Origin: Hyperoodon ampullatus
Lineage: Eukaryota; Chordata; Mammalia; Artiodactyla; Ziphiidae
Reading direction: 5' to 3'
Assembly: GCA_949752795.1 (NCBI GenBank)
Contig: OX457064.1
Location: 105,253,454-105,317,453 of the forward strand
Length of the DNA: 64,000 nt
The notes under the pieces: model-generated
Databases searched by the model: none
Told to the model about the DNA's origin: nothing
Seen by the model: only the letters and a program-made list of their open reading frames with translations
Translations under genes and position numbers: made by a program
Shown: positions 22,707 to 34,225 of the stretch, in pieces
How positions within the stretch are numbered: the first letter of the stretch is position 1
Layout of the letters: each line of letters begins with the position of its first letter

Positions 22707-23330
22707 ACAAGATTCAGTAAGAGGAAGTGCCAGCATGACTTACAAATCAGCTTCTCCGTAGGAGAGGTGGTCCTTTTATGACTCAAAAAGTGGCAGTGGC
22801 TGCAGTCATTGTACTAGTGTACATCAAATTCTGTTCTGCCCATGAACTGACTTACCTAAGACTCTCTGGATGAAAAGGGAACTTGAAGGAACTGGGCAAA
22901 GAATAGGGATGCCAGGTTCTTAAGATTGTCTCAAAATACCTCTAGGGCTTGTGAACTTCCAGAGCAGGGAGAAAGAGAGAAGCACTTTGGCTGCAAAATG
23001 GGTTGATGTGTGAAGGATGTGGGGGGAGAACTCAGAAGCCCTGGGTATCCTAGCAAGAGCAGGTTCAGAACAAAAGCTTAGTGCCTGGGTTTGCCAGGGT
23101 GGCTCCTGGAGCTGAGGGACCAAGGCAAAAGCAGTGTGGCGTCTCTGAGGAGAGGAAAGGCGGGCTGGTGTGGTGCTTTTCTCAGAGGAGGGATGTTTAG
23201 TCTCATCACCAGAGAGAAGAATGTAGCAGTGAGGCAGACACTAGCCTGAAGCCATAATCTGTGTGCTCTGGTGTCTACAGGTAGTCCCCAGTATTCTAGG
23301 ATGCAAGTCACATGCTATATTAAAAGAAGC

Positions 23331-24181
23331 TCTAAAAGATATTGCTGCAATTTATGTCAAAGAGTGTTCTTGCCTATGTTTCTCTCTAGGAGTTTTATAG
23401 TATCTGATCTTACATTTAGGTCTTTAATCCACTTTGAGTTTATTTTTGTAAATGGTGTTAGAGAATGTTCTAATTTCATTCTTTTACATGTAGCTGTCCA
23501 GATTTTTCAGCACCACTTATTGAAGAGACTGTCTTTTCTCCAATGTATAATCTGGCCTCCTTTGTCATAGATTAATCGACCACAGGTGCGTAGGTTTACT
23601 TCTGGACTTTCTATCCTGTTCCATTGATCTATATTTCTGTTTTCCTGCCAGTACCATACTGTTTGGATTACTGTCGGCTTGTAGTGTAGTCCGAAGTCAG
23701 GGAGCCTGATTCCACCAGCTGTGTTTTTCTTTCTCAAGATTGCTTTGGCTATTCGGGGTCTTTTGTGTTTGCATACAAATGTAAGTTTTTTTTTGTTCTA
23801 GTTCTGTGAAAAATGCCATTGGTAATTTGATAGGGATTGCACCGAATCTGTAGATTGCCACGGGTTGTATAGTTATCTTAACAATATTGATTCTTCCAAT
23901 CCGAGAACGTGGTACATCTCTCCATCTGTTTGTGTCATCTTTGATTTCTTTCATCAGTGTCTTATAGTTTTTGGGGTACAGGTCTTTTGCCTCCTTAGGT
24001 AGGTTTATTCCTAAGGTATTTTATTCTCTTTGATGCGATGGTAAATGGGAGTGTTCCCTCAATTCCTTTTTCTGATCTTTCATTGTCAGCGTACAGAAAT
24101 GCAACAGATCTCTGTGCGTTAGTTTTGTAGCCTGCGACCTTACCAGATTCATGGATGAGCTCTAGGAGTGTTCTGGTCACT
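23331..24181 (-). mobile_element. LINE-1 ORF2 internal fragment
   Basis: Reverse complement matches the ORF2 middle as seen in the L1 at 4.34-6.55 kb (segment about 4850-5720), for example the [19 protein letters not shown] peptide. There is no T-run at its left end, so the L1 3' end is missing. It is broken by frameshifts into three frames. Confidence 0.9.
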
Positions 24182-24709
24182 TAAGGGACTAAACGAAAGC
24201 CCCAGCAATCCCAGACGGGCCGTATCCAGAGCTCAGATTCAACACAAATGGAAAGCAGCTGACTTTTCTTTCTGAAAAAATGCGTCCTCTGTGCGTGGAG
24301 CACATTTCATTGTGTCGTACTGACATTCCACTGAACCTGGTCCTGCCCGTCATCTTCCGTCCTGGAGTTGCCACGGAAAGCTTCGCCAGGACCTGCCAGT
24401 GCTCCACAGAGAAAACCTGGGGGACTTAGAGGGTTGGAGAATGCTTTCCATTGACCTTCAGCAAAACAGCTTCAGCTCCAGCATGCCTGTGAAAAATGCC
24501 AAGACGCTAACCTCTTACAGGAAAGAACAGTCACCACGTTTCCGGCTCGTTGGGAATTGTGGCTTCATTATCTTTTAGGCAAATGAGCCATGCCTGTGTT
24601 CGGCCTTCACTGATTCGGTTTTGGTTTTGCAGTAGACATCTTTCACCCTCTCTCATTGAGAAAGAGAAGACAGAATGAGTCTGATGATCGAGTCCTGAAA
24701 ATTGAGGAC
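24182..24709. other. Non-coding sequence, nothing recognised
   Basis: No repeat or exon identified. Confidence 0.4.
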
Positions 24710-24726
24710 AAGAATATAATGGGGGG

Positions 24727-24940
24727 GGGGCTTCCCTGGTGGCGCAGTGGTTGAGAGTCCGCCTGCCAATGCAGGGGACACGGGTTCGTGCCCCAGTCCG
24801 GGAAGATCCCACATGCTGTGGAGCAGCTGGGCCCGTGAGCCATGGCCGTTGAGCCTGCGCGTCCGGAGCCTGTGCTCCGCAACGGGAGAGGCCACAACAG
24901 TGAGAGGCCCACATACCGCAAAAAAAAAAAAAAAAAAAAA
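24727..24940 (+). mobile_element. CHR-type tRNA-derived SINE
   Basis: Full-length forward copy (A box TGGCGCAGTGG, B box GGTTCGTGCCC, A tail). The 17-bp duplication AAGAATATAATGGGGGG lies at 24710-24726 and 24941-24957 and is perfect. Confidence 0.97.
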
Positions 24941-24957
24941 AAGAATATAATGGGGGG

Positions 24958-25567
24958 AAGAAGCAAATCTCTAGAAGCTTTTAAAGATCAAGGGTGGTTT
25001 GAAGTCCTTGCTTTAAAAATATCAGACAAGTGGAAGGTGTATATTCTTGTTTCAGGCATTGTTTGGAAACCCGGAATGTACTAAAATGTTTTTATTTCAA
25101 ATTTGGGTTTGGAAACCTTGTGGCCTTAAAAGCAAGCATGGGAGGAGATAACCATGGGACTGGGTGGAATTTCAGCCTAACTCCCATTTATTGTAATTCT
25201 TCATGAGACTGACATTCCCAGGTCCTTCCTGACCTGGTGCCCTGTGTTTCTCAAAGTGGGGAAATAAATGAAAGAGAGGAGGGGATGAGCGGGCGGAAAA
25301 GATGTTAAAAATTAGCCCAGAGAAAGTGATTAAGTCCAGGAAGCTTCTTCTCTGTCCTCCTCCCCCATCTGCCATTTCCTTTTCAGAATTCTTCACTGTC
25401 GTGCCCCCGATAGGCCCTTTAATCGCTTCTCATACCTATAAAGTACCAATATAGTCGACTCTTTTTATCAAACCTGCACATGTGCTGTATTCCACCTGAC
25501 CTCGCTAAATGACTGAGACAAATGCAATCACCGAAAAACGCATAAAGTTGGTAATTTTCACAATAGC
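24958..25567. other. Non-coding sequence, nothing recognised
   Basis: No gene or repeat identified between the SINE and the next L1 piece. Confidence 0.4.
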
Positions 25568-25790
25568 AGTGTGTATATTTAAAACAGGTAACCAACGGAG
25601 ACCTACTATATAGCACAGGGAACTCTGTTCGTTATTCCGTAATAACCTAAATGGGAAAAGAATTTGAAAAAGAATAGATACATGTATATGTATAACTGAA
25701 TCACTTTGCTATACACCCCAAACTAACACAACCTTGTTAGTCAACTATACTCCAAATAAAATAAAAATAAAAATAAATTAACAATAGCTG
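25568..25790 (+). mobile_element. LINE-1 3' end, heavily 5'-truncated
   Basis: Text runs ACCTACTATATAGCACAGGG ... AACTGAATCACTTTGCTATA ... CTAACACAACCTTGTTAGTC and ends in an AAAATAAA-type tail. ACAATAGC at 25560-25567 and 25791-25798 is a likely target-site duplication. Confidence 0.85.
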
Positions 25791-25798
25791 TTGGTGGT

Positions 25799-26972
25799 TA
25801 AACTGAATTGAATTATTAAGGGTTGAAATTTCTGGCACAAAGTTATGGCAGAGTTGATGCAAGAAAAAGTATGGTGTTTAGTCCCAATCATTCATGGAAA
25901 ATTAAGGACAGGTCACGGTGAGGACCGTCTTGGCACCCCTTAGACCACTGATGGGTTGTGTGCATCTTATCAGTGCTGTGAATTCTGCATTTATTCTGGA
26001 GTAGTCCTGCATCATCAGGCAAGGACCAGATAGCAGATACTGTTGCTGTGTTCAGCTTCCAATTCCAGGAGGATTTTATGGTAATAGAATTGAAATTTGC
26101 AACAATCGCTTCTTGGGAAGAATGGCCATAAGCACAGACATTGAGTCAGTGCCATTGGCCCGCATCCATAGTGGTGCCTGTCTCTTTTTAGCAGTGGTGG
26201 CTAGAATCTGGAATGCAGCCCTCCACCAGCAACTTTACAAAACGCATCAGTGATAGAATAAAGTCTTGATAATAGAATTTTCTATGACAGTGTATATATT
26301 ATTCCGTTACTAGTATCTGATCAATTTTTAGAGATTTATCTCCTCCTGCTAGATCTCAGGAAAAACTGCTTTCCCCCTCAGAAACTGCACAAGATGCTGA
26401 GCATCTCCTCAAGCTGTTAGTTTGGAACACAGGCTTTTCAAAAATGTGTGTGTGCGCCCACGTAGAGGTGGAGATGAGGGACCCGAAGGCACCAGCATGG
26501 TCTGGGGCGGGGGAGCTCTTTCAAAACATTTTCAGAGGTCAGAATCTGTCTCTGACACACTCCTGTGATTCCTCTTGAAGATAATGGGCATCCATGTCCT
26601 CGGAAGGATAGAGTCCACCCTTTAAGTAAGTTTACCCAGTGCAAGATGGTCATCAACCCGAAGAATCTGAAGTGTATCCCCATTTAATTTCTCTTAGAAA
26701 TATACAACAGAGGTGTCCTTGAATGGTGGTGATGTATGTGTTAAAATTAATGAAAGAATTTTACTTCTCTATTTTGAAGAGGAGATTTGTATTTTTCTTG
26801 TTAGAGTATTTGAGGTTGTGACGGTGTTCATGCAGGGAATTCTAAAATGATGACACTAACTGTCTCTTAAATTGGATCCCTGGATGGGAGAGGCAAGTGA
26901 ACATCTTTTTAAATTTTAATAGCTGCCTGATACCCCATCCACTTATTAGACAACTATTGGATCAGAGGAAGA
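25799..26972. other. Non-coding sequence, nothing recognised
   Basis: No exon or clear repeat. Confidence 0.4.
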
Positions 26973-27375
26973 TTTTTATTTTTTAATTTTTTTAAATCGA
27001 AGTGTAGTTGATTTACAATGTTGTGTTAATTTCTGCTGTACGGCAAAGTGATTCAGTTATACATATGTATACGTTCTTTTTTCATATTCTTTTCCATTGT
27101 GGTTTATCATAGGATACTGAATATAGTTCCCTGTGCTCTACAGTAGGAGCTTGTTGTTTATCCGTTGTGTATCTAGTAGCTTACATCTGATAACCCCAAG
27201 CTCCCACTCCATCCCTCTCCCACCCCCCTCCCTCTTGGCAGCCACAAGTCTGTTCTCTACGTCTGTGAGCCTGCTTCTTAGATACGTTCATTTGCATCAC
27301 AGTTGAGCTTCTACATATAAGTGATATCATAGGGTATTTGTCTTTCTCTTCCTGACTTCACTTAGTGTGATAGCC
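26973..27375 (-). mobile_element. LINE-1 3' end fragment
   Basis: Reverse L1 3' text: GTGTAGTTGATTTACAATGT, GCAAAGTGATTCAGTTATAC, ATATAGTTCCCTGTGCTCTA, CTTCACTTAGTGTGATAG. No clear duplication was found. Confidence 0.85.
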
Positions 27376-27888
27376 TGCACAGTTGGAGGAGAGGCAGAGG
27401 CGGGGGGAAAGGGCACCTGGACGCAGCAGCTGGAGGTCAGGAGAGCAGAGGGATTTTTGGCTGTGCCGTCGGAGCCTGAGGGGCGGCTGAGCAGTCCACC
27501 TGGGGAGGTGGAATGTTCTGTGGGGCATGGAGGTGGTTTGGGGAGACAGGACACGCTTACGTGAGGTGGTTTTAAAGCCACAGTGGTCTGGAAAGGACGG
27601 GAAGCAGTGAAGGGTTAGTCAGGTTCTGGAAGAGAGGGAAGAAACGTGAACTTAACACGATAGAACCCTGCTTTAAAAACCAGATTTGGGGGGAATATAT
27701 GAAACTGGAAGGGTGACCTGGACATAAAATTATACTTGGTTGGTGTGGGGGGGTCATGTCATCTTGGCGTGTCTTGATAGACTGGAAAGGGCGCTGCAAG
27801 ATTCTGGTTTTCAGAGCTAAAGGGGTGTGTGACGTCCCAATAAAATTCAAGTTCACTTAGGAGCAACAAGGTGTTTTAAGGCCTTATG

Positions 27889-27890
<2 letters not shown>
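27376..27890. other. Non-coding sequence, purine-rich, nothing recognised
   Basis: GA-rich on the + strand. No exon or known repeat. Confidence 0.4.
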
Positions 27891-27924
<34 letters not shown>

Positions 27925-27934
27925 GTGTGTGTGT
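27891..27934. repeat. (AC)n-ATAT-(GT)n palindromic microsatellite
   Basis: About 15 AC units meet ATAT and five GT units. The central 24 bases (27911-27934) form a perfect palindrome. Confidence 0.95.
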
Positions 27935-28503
27935 CTAGATGGATAGATAGGTAGATGTCATATTTCTTAAAGTAGACTGAGACATTTTTAGGACTCAGGA
28001 CAATTAGAATTTCTCGCTCTGATTTTGAAAAGCAAAATAAACCCTCCATTCTTCCAGTACCAAGTCATGTGGTGCACAGTCAGAGAGAACTTCAGCAGGT
28101 AAAGACTGTTGTGCCATCAAAAATCATAAAGCCTTAATGCCTCAAAACTCCCTTAATGCACTTCGTTAATTTTACCTGCTCGTTACAAGGACGGGATGGG
28201 GGGATGGGGGTGCCCTTTCACCATGACCTTGCCAGTATCCCTGTTTTCCAGGAGTTGGGAGAAGACGTGTGCCTTGGCATGGAAATCTCTGACTTCTGAG
28301 CCCAGCTCTTCCCCCTCCTAGCTGAGGGACCTCGGGCAAATCTGGTCTGATTCCTCATCTGGAGATAATGCCCGTCACACCCTTTCTGTGAGGAAAACAT
28401 TTGTTAAGCACAGAATACTGTTCTTAGCCCTGATATTTCAATGTGCTGTTTAATGAGTACTTACTTTGTTGGCATAACAATGCTATTTGAATGGATCTTC
28501 TGG
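27935..28503. other. Non-coding sequence with a possible MIR piece
   Basis: 28240-28390 has weak MIR order (CCTAGCTGAGGGACCTCGGG then TGATTCCTCATCTGGAGATA). Nothing else is seen. Confidence 0.45.
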
Positions 28504-28515
28504 TTTTCAGCATTT

Positions 28516-28721
28516 TTTTTTTTTTTTCCGTACGCGGGCCTCTCACTGTTGTGGCCTCTCTCGTTGCGGAGCACAGGCTCCGGATGCGCAGGCTCAGCGG
28601 CCATGGCTCACGGGCCCAGCCGCTCCGCGGCATGTGGGATCTTCCCGGACTGGGGCACGAACACGTGTCCCCTGCATCGGCAGGCAGACTGTCAACCACT
28701 GCGCCACCAGGGAAGCCCTGA
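28516..28721 (-). mobile_element. CHR-type tRNA-derived SINE
   Basis: Reverse full-length copy. The duplication TTTTCAGCATTT lies at 28504-28515 and 28722-28733. Confidence 0.96.
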
Positions 28722-28733
28722 TTTTCAGCATTT

Positions 28734-31339
28734 GGTGAGGGCTTGTGTGTCCATTCCAAGAGGGGTTGTTCTGTGAAATAGAATTTTGACTTTTAAGGCA
28801 TTTTATAGACCATCTTGCCCAGTGATTTTTGGACTTTTGTTTTAGTAACAGAAACCTATTCCCCAAAGAAAATAAGCCAAATCCAACATGTAAAAGAGGT
28901 GAAAGCACTGCCCTAGTGACCCTGGGACACGTCATCAGAGCTCCAGAGCAACCTGGAGTGCAGCTTACAAACCAGATACCTTATTCAGCAGTAGGATTTT
29001 ACACAGGGGGAAATAAGGCTCAGAGAGGTTAAGCAAATTACCGAAATCACACAGCCAACAAGTTGCAGATTCAGGACACAAATCCTTATTTTTTGCTCCA
29101 AATCAAGCAATTCCGGGTGAGACATGGTAAAAAATATATATATAATAAAAATTAACACAAAAACTGATATTGGCTGGAAACTGCAAAGGAAATGAAAGAA
29201 TTTAGTATTATAGATGCATTAAAAAATCCTTGTCTGCAGATCAGTTGAGAAAAGGTATGCACTTAGGGCAGCAGGGGGTTTACTGCAATTCTTTGTCTTC
29301 ACGTCCTGTGAGAGACGGAGTTGTTTCTTCTTTTTATTGCGCCGTCCCTGGAGGCATTAGGTTTTTCATGGCAACTTTTCATTTTTAATTAGTTATTTAA
29401 TGAGTTGCTTTTGAAACTAGGGAAAAAATGAGGATATAACAAATATTTTCCTCCCCAACTTTTAAAAGTAAGCAACAACTAATAAATTCTGCTTGCTTTG
29501 AAAGTAGGCAGTACGTAATTTTCAATCTCACCTTACACTTGAATAGCTTTGAAGGTAGTAGTTATACAACAGGTGTGGGGAGATGAAAGTCAAAGAAAGA
29601 GGATTCCCAGCAAAGCACCTGGTTACACCGGGGACTCGGCAGAGCAGGAGTTCTGATGTTGAAACATCTGGAAATTTTATCAGTTCGCAAGCTTGAACTG
29701 AACCAACAGTGCGTTGATCACGACCCTTGGATTACAGATCCCCTTTGAGGGTCTGATGAAAGCCATAGATCTGCTCACCAGAAAAAGTCCCATAATCTCT
29801 TGATTACCTGAGGCTTGCAGAAGCCCTCATGTCTGTCTGTAGACTCCAAGTTGAGTATCTCTGTTCCCTTAATGTGGTTTGTGTCCTGAATTTGTCAGCT
29901 GTGTGATTTTGGTGATTTACGTAACCTCTCTGAGCTGTATTTCCTCCTAGCATCTTCTTAAGATATATGGATAGAAATGTGCTCACTGCCCAAACCTTGT
30001 GCAGATATTGACTAGGTGACTGTCACATCTGGGTGCTGTGCTGGGCACAGTGGAGACCCTCACTGCACGTAGGAGGGAGTGGGGCTAGGCCGAGGAGTCA
30101 GGAAGAAGTGGCTATGACACCCTGAAAGTGGTCGATGAAGGACCTGTGAGCCATGTGGGTGATGAAAGTTTAAAGAAAGGCAATTGTATAGCTGAAGACC
30201 TAAAGTATGTCTTTAATTCATATTTGAGGAACTGTTAAATAGAAGAACTGTTAGAAGAAGTGATATGATTTGATCTTTTTATTTTCTGGGTTACTCTAAA
30301 AGGCAAAACTATGGGATCTATGGATCCCTGGACGGCAGCTTTAGCTGAGGGTCAGACCGTGCTCTGCAGGTCACGGGTGACTTGCTGGCCGTCTTCTCAT
30401 CACCAGGACAAACACGATGCCCATCGGCCTCCAATAGGGGCAAGTTTGACGAAGGGCCCTTCTACATGAAGGTCTCAGGACTCTAATGTGAAACCTATTA
30501 TACCTTCCCTGACACACAGCTATGAGCCTCTGACAGACACAAAACATGCCCTGTTCCTTACGTATCTCCAGCACCACGCACCATGCCCGTCCTGTGAATG
30601 TGTGTGCAAAAGAAATCAGTGAAGGAGTGAAGGGTACCGCCCTCTCTAAAGCCCCTGCAGTGAATGGCTCACAGAGTTCAGAGGTCTGTGGTTTGATTCA
30701 TTCAACAAATAGATTAAAATGTTGGAGCCCTAGGGCAAAATAAAATCCAGCCCCCTGAATGACCAGCTCACCTTGCTGTTCCTGATGTTTGAAGTGTCAC
30801 TGCCACGTTTCCTTTCCCCAAATCCCACCTCCACTAGACCTGCCTGAAACCGTTTCTCCACCACAGAAGCATCAACTCTTTGCCACGGTTACAGGCCAGG
30901 CATGGACATTCAGTCTTGCATGACTCACATCTGTAACGTAAGTAAATGTTCTCTCATTTACCAACCGGGTTGATAAACAAGAAAACCAACTGGTGAGAAA
31001 AGGCGACTGGTGGAAAAATGGAAAGTGTGCATCCCCAAAGCCCTTTGCTGTTGTGGAAGCAGAAGCTCGAAGTCTTTTTCCTCCATGGAAGCGATTTGCT
31101 GAAATGAAAGGATGATAAGATCCAAACTGAACCATCTTCCCCCAGATGCAGAGAGAGTTGACTTGGACATGTGAGCTGGTCCTCTGAAACCAGCTGGGAA
31201 AAGGGCTTTCAGGGAAAAAGAAAGAAAGGAAGTGGATCAAGATGAACAAGAAGAGAAGGTCTGGAGCGTTCGCCCTATTTGCCCTCTGCGAGGTGTGACT
31301 GCCAATTTGTTTAACTTTTTCACGAGGCAGTAGAGGTGC
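28734..31339. other. Non-coding sequence with MIR fragments
   Basis: 28985-29080 (GGCTCAGAGAGGTTAAGCAA ... ATCACACAGCCAACAAGTTG) is MIR/L2-like in reverse, and 29885-29950 (CTGTGTGATTTTGGTGATTT) is MIR-like. 29100-29560 is AT-rich and free of recognised repeats. No exon was found. Confidence 0.5.
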
Positions 31340-31354
31340 AAGAGTGATTTCCGG

Positions 31355-31563
31355 GCTTCCCAGGTGGCGCAGTGGTTGGGAGTCCGCCTGCCGATGCAGG
31401 GGACACGGGTTCGTGCCCCGGTCCAGGAGGATCCCACATGCTGCGGAGCGGCTGGGCCCGTGAGCCATGGCCGCTGAGCCTGCGTGTCCGGAGCCTGTGC
31501 TCCGCAACGGGAGAGGCCACAACGGTGAGAGGCCCGCGTACCGGACAAAAAAAAAAAAAAAAA
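31355..31563 (+). mobile_element. CHR-type tRNA-derived SINE
   Basis: Forward full-length copy. The perfect 15-bp duplication AAGAGTGATTTCCGG lies at 31340-31354 and 31564-31578. The head reads CTTCCCAGGTGGCGCAG, with one change from its sister copies. Confidence 0.96.
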
Positions 31564-31679
31564 AAGAGTGATTTCCGGCATGGGTAACAGGATGCGATGC
31601 TTTCTTAAGAAGAAAGAAATGAAACAGTGAGGCTGTGGTTTACAGAGCCAAGGTGGCGAGGCAGGGGTGGTCTAGGAGA

Positions 31680-31800
31680 AGGGGTACCAGCTTTGGGTTT
31701 GAGTTTAAATTCCAGTTCTGTCACCAGCTCAGTGGCATTGGACTCTTTGGGTGACCTCAGTTTCCTTGTTGAGCAAATGCTAGACAGATAATAGCTGCAT
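31680..31800 (+). repeat. MIR SINE fragment
   Basis: AATTCCAGTTCTGTCACCAG followed by GGGTGACCTCAGTTTCCTTG is MIR text. Confidence 0.65.
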
Positions 31801-33949
31801 TTACTGTCAGTGTGGTGGTTACGTTATCACACCATGTAAAGGAGTAGAAACACGATGGCGTAATGTGATCTGGGTCCAGGTTTTTACTGTCTCCACGGCC
31901 CAAACAGTCTGGCTGTAGGAAGAAGTAACCAAATGGATGCAAAGGTTTACTTCACATAAATGTGTTTGCTGCATTGAATGAAGTAGTCTACTTTTCCTTA
32001 ACTGCTCTTGTGCTTGAAATTGCATAGATAGTAAGTTGCCCTTGAAGCAGTTAATCTGCAGTTTTGGGCTCTATTAAATTCACTTAGGTGTGTGGGTGTG
32101 GCTTGAATAGTTATGTTAAGGTACTTGAAACTTAGTTGTGGTTTTTTCTTGTCAGCAATGTATTTGCAACTTAGTTGTTTATCCAATTTGGTTCCGTAGT
32201 GATCCTGCTATGAACATAGAGATGTTAGCAGCTAATGTACGCAACTTTGCCTGCAAAATCGACTCTGTATTTTAAAGTTATTAAAATCTTACAGTGTAGC
32301 CAGGTTTTAAGAGTACTGGACTTGGTTTCTGAAGAATTATGGGTCCTTGTAATGAATGGGTATAAGATTAGAATTTTTTATTAGTTTACTTCTATGCTGT
32401 AATATCCCTGTTGAAAATTTTAGATTTATGTAATTGTGTTGTCATTGCTTGAATGAGGAAATCATACTTAAAGTAACAGAGAGTAATTGAATTCAAGAAA
32501 AACACTAAAGAAAATAAAGATCGCTGTGCACCGAAAGGCTGGCTTGTGCCTTTTGTGAATCTTGAAGAAAATGTTCTCATCAAAGGAATACCGAGGAAAG
32601 GAAACACTAAATTTATGTGCATTTTTCACTCATCTTAATTACGTGAAAAAAACTTATAATACCTTTTAATTCTGTAGAAGCTTCTGAGCTGATTCAATGT
32701 CTTGAATTTTAGGAATACACAGAGAAAAATTCTATGAATGTGCCTTTGTTGGAGAATCCTCAGTTGTAGCCTCAAATCACATGTCTGTTGGATTTGAAAA
32801 TATTCACAGAGACTGTGTATTACATAGTTTTATTTAGAAAAGTGTGAGAGATTTTAAATGATGTAGGACTCGATATTTATCCTCCCTTTCCATGTTTGGG
32901 AATGTCAGTTATTTTCTAATATTATCCTGTAAAGAGGGGTAATGAATTTAAAGATAATGAGAGAGACCTGGGGGGATTCTTAGGCCCCAAACCAATTACA
33001 TGCGTGTCAAGCACACTCTGTCCTGTGCTCCTTACATCTCTGCCAGCACCCCCGCCCACCCTGATCTCCTGACCACTGGACCAGAAAGCAAGGGATTGCC
33101 TCACTGAAGGCCCTTGGACATGATTTGTACACTGATAAAACTTCTTGGAAAGATAAATCCCTTGACTGATTTTTGTTGAGCAGGTTGAAGTGGCCCCAGT
33201 TGAGGCCCATTGCAGCAAAACTAGAACTCACTGGCAGATAAGTTGTTCCTGCAAGGTGAGGATGGAGAGATGTGTTTCTGTCCCCTTGTTCATCAGGAGG
33301 TATTATTTTATTTCTTCTCGGGCTGATTAAGTAACAATCCAGTACCACTTGTTCCCAGCCATATGCAGGGGCATATATGTTAGAGAAACAAGAAATGGCT
33401 TGAGTGAAGTTGATCATTTCAGAGATATGTTCTTTCTTACCTCTCTGTTGGCAGTTACAGCCACTGATGTGGGAGATGGGAGCATACGCATGCACGTCTG
33501 TCCTGCCAGCCAGCTGTCCTCCCCTGCCCCTCTGGCTTGGATGGGCATCAGTTTGGTGCCCTCAGCTGACGTTTACTTGGTTCCCAAGTCTTGCAGCTAG
33601 GGAAGGAGGCTGTCATGTCCGAGGAAATAATATAGTAGAAACTCCCAAGGATCGTCCAAATGCAGTCTCTCTAGAGCACTTGTCATCGTGAATTTCCTCA
33701 ACAGTCTCACTGATTTTTTGAAACAGAAATTGTACCTGATGATTATCTATTTCATGTAAAATTCCAAAGACTGTTTTCATGTAAGGATTAAAATAGAGCA
33801 ATCACTTTTTTGCCCTCAAATTGGTTTTGCTCTAGATCAGTTGAAATTTTTATTTCCAAAGACAAAGATAAAACCCCTGATTTCTCTCTGTATAATTTTA
33901 ATATCTAGAATAGAGTAATAATGCTGTTGTATATTTGTATGACATTTGA
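31801..33949. other. AT-rich non-coding sequence, repeat-poor
   Basis: No exon, young repeat or clear old repeat is recognised over about 2.1 kb. The open frame at 33007-33495 (-) of 162 codons has no recognised domain. Confidence 0.45.
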
Positions 33950-34225
33950 ACACCAGTGCTGATAAAAATGTAGCAGAAGCCACATATACAATTTAAAAAT
34001 TTTTGGTAGTCACATTAAAAACTTAAAAAGGAATAGATGGAATTAACTTTATAATGTTTTATTTAACCCCAAGTTTTATTATTCCAACATGAAACTGATA
34101 TAAAATAATATTAGCAAAATCTTTTCATTCTTTTTTGTCGGAATACTAAGTCTTTGAAGTTGGGTGTGTAGTTTACGTACACAGCACATCTCAAGTCAGA
34201 CTAGCCACCTTTAAGTGCCAAATTT
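33950..34225 (-). repeat. hAT-type non-autonomous DNA transposon (MER family, unnamed)
   Basis: Reads GTAGTCACATTAAAAACTTA ... TTTATTTAACCCCAAGTTTT ... CACAGCACATCTCAAGTCAG, the wording of a common mammalian MITE. I do not trust my recall of its exact name. The strand is arbitrary. Confidence 0.55.

Larger units (their letters stand above)
18528..23330 (+). other. DPP6-S intron 1, proximal part, repeat-poor
   Basis: Nearly 4.8 kb with no young SINE or L1, unlike the rest of the window. I see only simple repeats (21901-21918, 22619-22700) and no second exon. First-intron sequence next to a neuronal promoter may hold enhancers, but none can be shown here. Confidence 0.55.

Noticed and set aside
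24731..24801. tRNA gene suggested by A and B boxes
   Set aside because: The boxes belong to the tRNA-derived head of the SINEs; no cloverleaf with a complete acceptor and anticodon stem can be drawn.
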